This document shows positions 51,181 through 61,300 of a DNA stretch of 64,000 bases, piece after piece. Position 1 is the stretch's first letter. Each line of letters opens with the position of its first letter. Origin of the DNA: Rhynchopus sp. YZ270_cl-10 (lineage: Eukaryota; Euglenozoa; Diplonemea; Diplonemida; Diplonemidae). The stretch covers positions 372,001 to 436,000 of the forward strand of contig OZ037835.1 in assembly GCA_964035575.1 (NCBI GenBank), read 5' to 3'. The notes under the pieces were generated by a model that saw only the letters and a list, made by a program, of their open reading frames with translations, did not search any database and was not told the origin of the DNA. Position numbers and translations under genes: made by a program.

Positions 51181-51279
51181 ACCTACTCCCCCCCGTGCAT
51201 AAGTCCGACCCCCATGAAGGCCCTCGGCCCCCCCAAAAATCGGACGTATACGCATACTTATGCACGGGGGAGGGTAGGT
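51181..51279. mobile_element. 99-bp hairpin MITE related to the 5.2-kb element
   Basis: Inverted arms ACCTAC-CCCCCCGTGCATAAGT (51181-51204) and 51256-51279. The tips match those of the element at 12767 (ACC-G-ACCCTCCCCCGTG). Confidence 0.75.
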
Positions 51280-52185
51280 TCTACTAGAATGGAAAATAGG
51301 AAAAAAAACGCATTGTCAGCAGACCACAACTAGCTTCGCAAAGAAAAGAAAATACTACGGTGTCAATAGCTATCTCCACCCACACAGGAAAAACGGGAAA
51401 CGAAAATAGGGGGTGAGTTTGTTAGTTGTACGCTTCCACCAAAAAAAATGAAAGTCCTGAAGTACAGAAAGTGATGTGTGAGAAGGGAGGAGCACAAAAT
51501 GAGGGTGAAAACAGTTAGAGCGACCGTAGCATGCCCTCTGCGTTTGACCTATAATACATTCATTCAGACCTATAAAAAAAGAAAATGAAATACCCTTCTT
51601 TATTCGTTTGTTTGTTGTTTGTTGACCGCAGCCATCCTCGTCCACACTTCAGGTAAAGCACACACTTTTTTTGGTGGTTTGAAAACCCATTGGTGAAAGC
51701 AGTCTGCACTAAACATACATTTTCACAAAAATGTATCGACAATCGCAGAGTAAACCCACCAAGTCGGAGAATTCAGGTCTACTCAATGCTGGCCGAAGCC
51801 TTTGTACTACGGAAGAATCTCATTTAATTATGCTTTCAAACCCCAAAAAGACTCAAAAAACCCCCCCGAAAAAACCCGCGTCCTGAAGTGGAGAGGTGGA
51901 GCACAAAAAGGGGAGGGGAAGGGGAAAACAGTAAGACATCATGACACCCGAAGAACGCCATCTTTCATTTCCAGACGTATTGCATAACTCGTACAACAGA
52001 GAATTTGTAAGGTGAACGTGCCTTATCGGACACACAACACATCTTTTACCGCTATCATCGCGCTGTTCCACGCTGTGTTTGAAGATGGGCTGCTTCATCA
52101 CAAACGGACTTTTCATGGAATCAGTGAAAAAAAAAAAATTCCGAGAATCGGATTGTATTATTTACAGTTGTCTCATGCACACCTG
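51280..52185. other. Intergenic with dispersed repeat
   Basis: 51580-51640 and 51843-51980 match 32080-32266 (CTTTATTCGTTTG, CCCGCGTCCTGAAGT, CATCTTTCATTTCCAGACGT). No gene is recognised. Confidence 0.5.
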
Positions 52186-53253
52186 CTAAGACTTCTCCAG
52201 CTTTTTTATTCTGACGGACCGGATCGCTTCCGCCAGCTTTGCCCCAACCTTCGTGCAGCAGTAGCAGTGTTCGTGGTGACCGAGGCGCTGTCTCATCGGC
52301 CTGCTATGCTTCTGCACACTCTTCTCTTTTTTTTTCGCCTTCTCCATCACGTCGTCATACTCATCAGCGAGAAACGCAGGGATTGTGTGCCCCGATGCAA
52401 TCAGAAGCGCAACGGCGTCGAGCCTGACTGAAGGGTGGATCCAATCTGTTGCGTGGCAGGGAAGAAGCTTGAGGACGATGCCGGGTGCTGGGAGGACCAC
52501 GTCTCGCACGAAGGCCTCATCCTCAAAGAGCTGCGATGGGAAGAAACGGACGATGCGTCTCCTCCGTTGGGCAAGCTTCTGCAGCAACACCTTGTCCTCA
52601 CGCAACGCTGGGCTGAGACAGCGGTACACCTCACGTGGCGACACATCCTTGCAGTCTGCGATCCGCACCGCCAACTCCTGCGTCCCCACCCTCCCCTGCA
52701 AGATACGGTGCAGGTACTTCACCTCTGGCCTCGTCCCCTCCCCAGGAAGCTTGGCCACCACCATTCCCATCACCTCCTGCGTCAGAATCGCGTCCAGGTC
52801 CTCGCCACCAAGGTAGCGTGGTGTGGCTGCGGTCAGGCCCTGGTAGCTGAGCAGCCAGACCAAGGGGTGTGGTGCGTGCCGTACCTCGGGTGGTGCGTTT
52901 CTGAGGGCTTCTGCACGGAGGTGGCGCGGGTGGGTGTTGTTCTCGAGATAGGCGAGCCAGACGGAGGGGTCGTGACGCCAGCGTGGGGGTACAGTGTCTC
53001 CTGCACGGCAGCGGTTGCATGCATAGGTCGCGCTGTAGTCAACGTGGACAGTGTCGCCGTGCTGCAAGGAGGAGGAGCTCACGGCCGTCCCCCTCTCCAC
53101 CTCGGCCTCATTCGGCAGAGTCACTGCGACCTCTTCAGCCGTGCACGACAGCAGCTCCGCACCAGCATCGAACACCACCCCCCACACAGCGCTCTCCCCC
53201 ACTTCCACCGTGCAGGAGGAGAGCAGGTCCGTGGTCTCTACTGTGATTTCCAT
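52186..53253 (-). CDS. Ubiquitin-like protein with DUF4116-like helical repeats
   Basis: The chosen start is the ATG at 53253 (MEITVETTDLLSSCTVEVGE), giving 355 residues; an upstream ATG would add 12 hydrophobic residues. Residues 1-75 resemble a ubiquitin-like domain like that of the LRR genes, ending HGDTVHVDYS. A cysteine pair follows (CNRCRAG). From about 85 the protein consists of short helical repeats (DPSVWLAYLE; LREDKVLLQKLAQRRRRIVR; FEDEAFVRDVVLPAPGIVLK; HPSVRLDAVALLIAS) of the DUF4116 type, in which residues next to D-x-x-V pairs stack. A basic C-terminus holds CYCCTK. The role is unknown; the shared ubiquitin-like start suggests kinship in use with the LRR family. The frame is intact. 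Confidence 0.75.
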   Translation of the reverse strand: MEITVETTDLLSSCTVEVGESAVWGVVFDAGAELLSCTAEEVAVTLPNEAEVERGTAVSSSSLQHGDTVHVDYSATYACNRCRAGDTVPPRWRHDPSVWLAYLENNTHPRHLRAEALRNAPPEVRHAPHPLVWLLSYQGLTAATPRYLGGEDLDAILTQEVMGMVVAKLPGEGTRPEVKYLHRILQGRVGTQELAVRIADCKDVSPREVYRCLSPALREDKVLLQKLAQRRRRIVRFFPSQLFEDEAFVRDVVLPAPGIVLKLLPCHATDWIHPSVRLDAVALLIASGHTIPAFLADEYDDVMEKAKKKEKSVQKHSRPMRQRLGHHEHCYCCTKVGAKLAEAIRSVRIKKLEKS

Positions 53254-54385
53254 TGCAAACAAAACAAAAGAAGAAAAAACTACTAACAAAAGTCTATGGG
53301 AACCTCGGCTTAGTCTGTAATATGGTCGTGTGGTGTAAGGTCATGAAGGGGAAAATGGAGCTTTTCGTGTGTATGGTGGGGTGTGAGACCGATGTGTGTG
53401 GTCGTGTATAGAGGTGTCCTTGAGTCGAAGAGGAAGTGAGGTGGACCCAAATGAGTGTGAAGCTGTTGTGTGCTCTCGTCGGGGAGGGTCATGAGTCCTG
53501 TGTGATGCAGCGTCCGGTTGGGGGAACAGCTGCAGTGTGAAAGGGGCTCCCAGTATACAGCTTCATGGACAGAAAAGTTGATAAGATGAACGTAAGCTTC
53601 TCGTGCTTGGTAGCCTTGAAACAGTGAAACAAAAGGAGTTGAAACGTGCTGAAACGCATCTCAGTCCAAACAAAATGAAATACCCCCCCCCGTTCTCGAT
53701 TGTGCAGTCGTCCTACTCTTTGTTCGTTGTATCCATGCTCACTTCTTTTGAAATCAAGAACAACACCATTAACAACATTTCTTTATTGTGTAACAAACAA
53801 CTATGACAACACCGATTGCCGGCAGAGCAAGGAGCAAATAATACATTAGGCGTGGAAACGCTTCAGACACATGTTACGGTGGGTCACTATTTAAGAATAC
53901 ATTTCCATCCCCAAAAGTGACCAGAGGGGTATTTTTTTACCCCAAAAAAGTCGAGCAATCTTGTCAAGTGCTCTCACTGTAAGAGGTGTCCGACCAGAAA
54001 AAACAATTACTGGGGAGGGGGGTCGTTAGGGTGTAAAGTGTAAAATGTAAAATTGAAACCGCTGCTACTTTTGCTTTTTGTGTTTCCCCTCCACCGGGCC
54101 ACCTCATACAGCAATAAAACAATAAGACAAAAGGGAGAGGTTGTGGTGAAAACGTATACACCTCGACCTGTCAGTGAAGTGTGGCTCTACTCCAACCCGC
54201 CCCAGAATAGAATATCGCACACCAGAAGTGTTTGTCTGAATCAAAAAGAAGCACAAAGCAGCCTCAGTGCATGACCACAACGTACGGTGCATAAGCGTTC
54301 AAAAATGGGTGAAAAGCGGCCAAAAAAGCACCCATGCTCACTTCTTTTGAAATCAAGAACAACACCATTAACTGGTGCTATCCGG
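53254..54385. other. Intergenic
   Basis: 54110-54215 is a copy of the CGACCTGTC dispersed repeat. 53750-53775 (GAAATCAAGAACAACACCAT) recurs at 54350-54370. A short G run (54381-54390 region) precedes the large array. No gene is recognised. Confidence 0.45.
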
Positions 54386-55446
54386 GGGGGGGCGGCGTTT
54401 TGCAAAGTTTCACAAAATTTCAATCAAAATCACAACTTTTCACAGCTTTCACAACTTTTCACAACTTTCACACCTTGTCACAAAATTTCAATTAAAAGCA
54501 CAACTTTTCACAAAATTTTCAATTAAAATCACAACTTTTCACAACTTTTCACAAAATTTCACAAAATTTCAATCAAAATCACAACTTTTCACAACTTTTC
54601 ACAGCTTTCACAACTTTTCACAACTTTCACAACTTTTCACAAATTTCAATTAAAATCACAACTTTTCACAATTTTTCACAAAATTTCAACCAAAATCACA
54701 ACTTTTCACAAAATTTCGCAAAATTTCAATCAAAATCACAACTTTGCACAACTTTTCACAACTTTTCACAGCTTTCACAACTTTTCACAATTTTCACAAC
54801 TTTTCACAAAATTTCAACCAAAATCACAACTTTGCACAAAGTTTCGCAAAATTTCAATCAAAATCACAACTTTTCACAACTATTCACAACTTTCACAACT
54901 TTTCACAATTTTCACAACTTTTCACAATTTTCAATCCAAATCACAACTTTTCACAAAATTTCAATCAAAATCACAACTTTTCACAACTTTTCACAGCTTT
55001 CACAACTTTTCACAACTTTCACAACTTTTCACAAATTTCAATTAAAATCACAACTTTTCACAACTTTTCACAATTTTTCAACCAAAATCACAACTTTTCA
55101 CAAAATTTCGCAAAATTTCAATCAAAATCACAACTTTGCACAACTTTTCACAACTTTTCACAGCTTTCACAACTTTTCACAATTTTCACAACTTTTCACA
55201 AAATTTCAACCAAAATCACAACTTTGCACAAAGTTTCGCAAAATTTCAATCAAAATCACAACTTTTCACAACTATTCACAACTTTCACAACTTTTCACAA
55301 TTTTCAATCCAAATCACAACTTTTCACAAAATTTCAATCAAAATCACAACTTTTCACAACTTTTCACAGCTTTCACAACTTTTCACAACTTTCACAACTT
55401 TTCACAAATTTCAATTAAAATCACAACTTTTCACAACTTTTCACAC
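54386..55446. repeat. 1.06-kb array of TTTTCACAAC-type repeats
   Basis: Short words (TTTTCACAACTTTTCACA, CACAAAATTTCAATCAAAA) are reiterated in a higher-order pattern: a block of about 390 bp around 54740-55060 recurs at 55135-55446. All three plus-strand frames stay open by composition (HNFSQLFTTFHNF), so the long frames here are not evidence for a gene. Confidence 0.95.
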
Positions 55447-55605
55447 GGGTTGCCTACGATCGTAGTACGATCGTTTACGATCGTACCAAAAAACGATCGT
55501 AACGATCGTAAAATATCGTACTACGATCAACTACGATCGTACTACGATCGTAAACGATCGTAGTACGATCATTACGATCGTAGTACGATCGTAGTACGTT
55601 TGCCA
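55446..55605. repeat. CGATCGTA palindromic cluster
   Basis: About 15 copies of ACGATCGTA or TACGATCGTAGTACGATC, each self-complementary, form the left edge of the second copy of the 16-17 kb repeat. Confidence 0.95.
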
Positions 55606-57715
55606 AACGAAATAACGAATATCGCTTGAAATACCGTTCGATATTCCTTGCATGGTGTGCATGAAGCACACACAAGGTATATCAAACGATAATCAATCAG
55701 ATAAAACGTTACATCATTGGAAAATTGTTGGCACCGCCGCCCTGTCTTCGTATTTATTACGTCGACAGGCCAAACAACGTTGGGCTCAGAAGAAGCAGTG
55801 CTAGACAGTCACTGGGGATCAACATGAGAACCAACTCCCAACAACACAGGCTACCGAAGTAGCAGGTGGGGTGTTGCGGGTGTTTGGGGTGAAAGAAAAT
55901 CGATTTTGGTAAGTTACAGCAGAAAATTCTTAAGTTTGCAATCGCGAGAAGGGTTACACTGCTCTTGCGAGCTGTGAACCGGTAAGGTTGAGAAGGGTGA
56001 CACGGCATACAAGTACAAGTACAAGTAAGACGTACCTTCTGCAAAGGCTGAATTCGCAATTCTAAGGGATATGAATTCAGCCCCCACATGTTTTTTTGAG
56101 ATGATCATTCCATGGTATACTAGGCGTTCCCGAAGAATGAATCATCCCCTCCTCGTTCATGCAAACTCAAGAAAATTCTGAAGTAACTACAACCTGGCGT
56201 GCGGGTACAGATGCATTGCTTTGTTCTTTCCTCAAAGTCATGTGTGATCTCTCGGGTCTGTACTAAAGTCAGTGTTTAGATAAGCATCCACTTGACTCGT
56301 TCTAACAACCGTTGAAATCTAGAACAAAACAACACACTGCCCCTTCTCACACCAAGCCGCCATGCTTCAAGAGCATGCCCTGGGCAAAAATTACTGTGAC
56401 AAAAATTAGTATTCTGGGGGAACGCAATATTTTCTTGTGTCTAGTCCTCCGCAAGCAGAGGACAGACTTTCCGGATCCCGAAGTCGAATTTCTTGCACTA
56501 GCTATGCTCCCTGGGTTAAATGGCTATAGCAGTGACTGACTAAGAGTTTCATAATAATTAGGGTGGTCTATGGGGTGGGTTAATGGAAAAGTTGGTATAT
56601 AAACCCGACTTTTACGATCGCCACCTGGTTTTGAAATAATTGCACCAGCTCTTCCGTGGGCACTGCTTCGCTGTCACGATGAAGGGTCGTCGGTTCGGGT
56701 ACCTGTTAAGAGAAATTGAATGTAAAAGTAGAGACTACAACAAAAAAACAAACAAACAAGAAGCCGCCCCGTACCCCACGTAAAAGTGACATTTTTGTTG
56801 ACAAAAAAAAAAACGTGCCCGTCTAGGTGTCGATAGCATCGCTGTTATCAGGTCACAGCTGTCAAGGTCCGTCCGATGGCTCGCTGACGCGGCATGGGGA
56901 ACTGCACCACTCGATGCCTACGGCCCTAGCATATCAGCTAGAGCATCTAGGTGGTCTTCACCTCCAACCTCCTCTGCTGGCACATCGGAGGGTGACATGA
57001 TCGACGACGTCCTCGCAGCGGGAGATCGGCCTGCCGCGAATGACGTGCCGCCTGCTGAGGGTGACCCTGAGCCCAACCGTATTTTAAAACTAAAGCGTTC
57101 TGTTTCTCCCCCCTCCCGTAAACAGAATCCATCAACACGTTCTTCAAAAAGAAAACGCTCGTCTTCCCCCAGATCATGCGACAAAACTGCCAAAAAACGG
57201 AAGAAATCCGTCATCAATGCCTCCCCCCTCCGCCCCGCCACCCCCATCTGATGATGGCCCGGTGGGTAGTAGTATCAGCGACATCAGTGTGACATCTGCC
57301 ACACAAGAGAGATCATCGCGCTCGTCTGCGGTGACATAAAAATGTTTAGTATAGTGGAGCACACTCTAGGGTGGCTACACTAATACAACCAAGTTTTCAA
57401 AAAAATCTTAACGTACACTCTCTGTTGATTCTAAAACGGGGGAGGGTAAAAAAGGCGTGAAAGGTAAATTGGGGAAGAGGTTGAAAAGTTGGAACGCTTC
57501 CTCACCCCAGATCACACTACAATACAAAGGTTTGGGTTTGAATAGGGTGGGTTCTTCTGACGATGAAACCTACTCCCTTCTAAACAAAAAAAAATAGCGG
57601 ACATGTCGAAAAGGGAGAAAACCGGGGGGTCAAAAAACATACCTTGCACTCGGCCCACTCTCCAGGTACAAAGAACATCACTGCAACCCACTACTACAAT
57701 AGAAAATAACTATTT
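55600..57715. repeat. Dispersed repeat, copy 2 (inverted relative to 16.0-17.4 kb)
   Basis: Homologous blocks are 55600-56560, 56610-56705 and 57580-57710. Copy 2 has about 870 bp between the last two blocks where copy 1 has about 230, including a short basic frame. The flanking simple repeats differ between copies (CGATCGTA here, GGGTACCT there). Confidence 0.8.
56997..57251 (+). CDS. Short basic disordered frame in dispersed repeat
   Basis: The 84-codon frame from an ATG reads MIDDVLAAGDRPAANDVPPA and ends in a nuclear-signal-like stretch (SSKRKRSSSPRS, KTAKKRKKS). The frame is open upstream as well, and another frame takes over downstream (PPPPSDDGPVGSSISDISVT), so this may be one exon or a fragment. 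No family is recognised. Confidence 0.3.
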   Translation: MIDDVLAAGDRPAANDVPPAEGDPEPNRILKLKRSVSPPSRKQNPSTRSSKRKRSSSPRSCDKTAKKRKKSVINASPLRPATPI

Positions 57716-58386
57716 TTTACCGAACAGAAAGGTCGTTTTATTGATGAGTGTTTTCTGAGTGCACACTCAGTGGGGACAAAATGCAACACTTCAAGGCATG
57801 CAATACTCCAAGGAATTTGCTAAGGAAAAGTCGATATTGTGGGCCCCTGTAGTAGTGCATATAGTTTACCCCCAGATCGTCAAAACACCCGATTTTTGCG
57901 TTTTTTTGCACTTTTTGGTGCCCAAAAACCCAACTCAGGGGTCGAAATTTTCCCGAAAAAAAAATTTTTTTTTTTGAGATTTTTTGATTTTTTGACAAGG
58001 CGCTGGCCCATACAAAATGCACTGGTGGTACAGAAAATGACTGGGGAATTAACTCTAGATGCTCAAAACAGCCCAATTCTTGCTTTTTTTGACTTTTTGG
58101 TCCCAGAAGGGTACCTAGGGTGTAGTGAGCAGGCCTCAAAAACACTTGTGAAAAAAAAAAATGGGGGCACACACGTTTTGCTACACACTACCCGTTTTGT
58201 CCTTTGCTTCTCCCCTTTCCCACTTGTTTCTCCCCCTTGTGTGGGTCCTACCTGTCGCCTCCTAGTGGCGTGTCCTGGGCAGAGAGAAGGCCGTTGAGTA
58301 GTTCCTCTCTGGCGAAGTGCAGGTAGAGACGTGTTTTCTTTTTGTTTTTCTTGTCCTTTTTGTTTTTATTTTCCTGTTGGTGAAAG
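57716..58386. other. Leader region of the LINE-type element or intergenic
   Basis: A/T-rich with homopolymers to about 58170, then pyrimidine-rich (58195-58390, CTTCTCCCCTTTCCCACTTG). An in-frame TGA lies six bases before the polyprotein ATG. The 5' end of the element cannot be located. Confidence 0.4.
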
Positions 58387-61300
58387 ATGGGCAGGTGGAG
58401 AGCCCAGATATGGGCTGTGGTGCTCCTGTGTGGAGCCTTGGATGCAGACGGGGGTAGAGTGAGTTGCAGCACCAGCAGCAGCATCAACAACAGCAGCAAC
58501 AGCATCACTCGCGGCGGCAGCAGCTGCAGCAGCATCAACAACAGCAGCTGCAGAACCAACCGCAGCATCAACGGCAGCGGCAGCAGCAACTACAGCAGCT
58601 GCAGCAGCATCAACAACAGCAGCTGCAGAACCAACCGCAGCATCAACGGCAGCGGCAGCAGCAACTCCAGCAGCAGCATCAGTCGCGGCGGCAGCAGGTG
58701 CAACAGCAGCAGTGGCAGCAGCAATAGCGGCGGCAACAGCACCATCACCAACAGCTGCAGCGGCGCCAATCGCGGCGGCAGCAGAGGCAACAGCAACACA
58801 TGTGGAGGCTACAACAGTAACAGCACTAGGAACTGTTATCATAGCAACCCACACCCCCCTCCCCCCCATAATAACCCCAAAAAGAGGCACTTGATGCCCA
58901 ACCACATCAGTAGCTGCAACTGTGATAGCAGCAGAAATGAACCCCTTGGAGTCCTGGGAGGGGCCCCAGTATCACCCCGGCTGCGCAGTGAAGGGGAGGG
59001 AGGGGAAGGTGACGGAGGCAGCAGCAGCAACCACAACGAGGGCAATTGTAGCAGCAACCGTAGCAGCAACAGCAACAGCAGCTACAGACGCGGCAACAGT
59101 TCTGGTGATCCTAGTTGGGGTGGTGGGGGCTGCGGGAAGGGGCCCAGGGGATGGGTAAGCAGGGCAGGAACGTCGGCTCAACCCCTGATACTGTGGCGGC
59201 ACTCCCAAGGGCTGGTGGCCATGATGGACGAGATCCTGCAGTGGTTCCCCGTCACACAGACAATGTTACCGTCATACGAGCAGGTGGCCAGGTGGACCAC
59301 AATTGTGGGGGCTATGTGGGTCTACGCGCTGGTCATGGCTGTGATGGTGTCAGGGCTGCTCTTCCCACCGAGGCGGCCCAGACGGTACCGCAGGCACTGG
59401 AGGAGACGCAGCCGGCGCTTCTTTCTCATTTACAAGAGGAGTGCTGAGAGGTGGCAGAGCCGTAAGCAGGGGACAGTCCGAATGGAGCCAGGGGCGATGC
59501 GTGGGGGGGCAGATGACGGCAATGTACTGGGCAAGGCGGAGGTCGATGCGCTGCTAGAACGCAATGGAGGGAAGCGCATCGCCAACGACATGCAAGGGAA
59601 CTGCATGTACGTCTCCCTCATGGGCAAGATGGGCAGTTACCTGGACGTAGCCAACGAACGCAAAGAGCTGGCCAGGAGTGCGTTGACGACCGAGAAGAAG
59701 CGCGGCCTCAGAAGACACTTCGACACGGAGGCTGAATTCTCCACGTGGGTGGCAGGGGTGGAAGGAGACGCTTGGGGTGACCTGCTGACGCTACACCACA
59801 TAGCCATGACATGGTCGTTGACGATCCTGGTTGTGCAGCCGGGGGCGTGCCCCATGGTGGTGGTGAACAGGGAACGCCAGTCGAAGAAGAAGACACAAAA
59901 GAAGAAGCCACGGGAGGTGAGGGTGATATCGCTGATTGGGGAACACTACGAGCAGGTGCAGATGGACCCGGCACAGGCTTCCGCACTAGCCAATGCCGCC
60001 CCCATTGCAGAGCTCATCCCATCCCGGCTGGCGGTGTCTCCGATTCCCGGCATGACGAAGGACGCGACTTCTCCACTGGAAGGGGACTCCCCCCTCCTCT
60101 ACTGCCCAGTACCGTGTTGCCAGGGAAGCCGGTTCCACCGGGACATCCCCTTATCCGGTCCAGGGCTACGCGCACATATCGCTGGCCACCTAGCAGAGGG
60201 AGACCACATTCCGCACGACACTCTGCGGAAGTTCGGCCTGGGTCAATGTGGTGTGTGTGACGGCATCCGAGCAGCGAAGAACGAGACGTGCCTGCAATGC
60301 TCGAGGCTGGTACAGGCGGTGCCACGCCCGTCACCCACCATCCGCACACCGGCGCAGGAAGTGGACGACCGCGACATGCCGGACTGGTATGAGATCGCGG
60401 CAGCACCCATCCCGACCCACGACACCGTGCCCAAAGCGATTGACCGGGCGGCGGCGGTGGAGTTCGCGAAGGTGTTGGAAGACGTAGCTGGCTGCAACGA
60501 CGAGAACAGCTGGAAGAGGCTTTGCATGTTCGCAAAACTCGTGTTGTCCAGAAAACGGGGAGGTGCGAACATCAGCAAGAAGGTGGTGGCACAGCGGGAG
60601 GCGGAGGTGACGGAGTGGTCGCAGGGGGAAATTGCGGCGATGTGGTCTGCAGCGACTCGATCTCTTCCTGGGCGTGGGCCGGGCAAGGAGCGGAAGGAGC
60701 CGACGAAGGAGGAGAGGGAGAAAGCGTGTGTCACTGAAGTCCGGAACGGTAGGCTCGCAGCAGGGATGAGTCGTCTCCACAAAGGCGGTACTGCGCCCGT
60801 TACGATAGAGACGACAGCGAAGCTGAGGGCGAAGCACCCGGAGGAGGCCCCACAGGTGGCAAACACCACTGCGCACGTTGCCCTCGAACCCCTGAAGCCC
60901 ATCGACGCCCTGAAGGCCATCAAGAGCATGTCGAAGGGATCATCACCAGGCCCATTCGGTCTCAGGGGCGACCATTTGAAGGAATGGATGGTCAAACACC
61001 CTGACCTCAACCTCCTCCCCCTCATGACGCTAGTCCTGGACCTATTGCGAAGAGGCCAGGCCCCACCTGAGGCAGCAGAATTTCTTGCCGGAGCCACGCT
61101 CGTCGCCCTGAAGAAAGGTGAAACGGATGTCCGCCCCATATCTGCAGGCAACACACTTCGTCGGGTGGTGAGCAAGATTGAAGTGGGATCAGTCCGGACG
61201 CAGGCGCGGGACAAGCTTCTCCCTGGTCGCCAAGTAGGGGTGGCGGTGGATGGTGGACTGGAGGCTGCTACAATGGTGGTGGCGGATTACGTGAAACGCA

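Noticed and set aside
54375-55563. Plus-strand frames rich in HNFSQLFTTF
   Set aside because: Satellite-like array; frames stay open because the words lack stops.
58366-58905. Minus-strand alanine-rich frame of 179 codons
   Set aside because: Antisense of the CAG/CAA repeats in the LINE polyprotein start; low complexity only.
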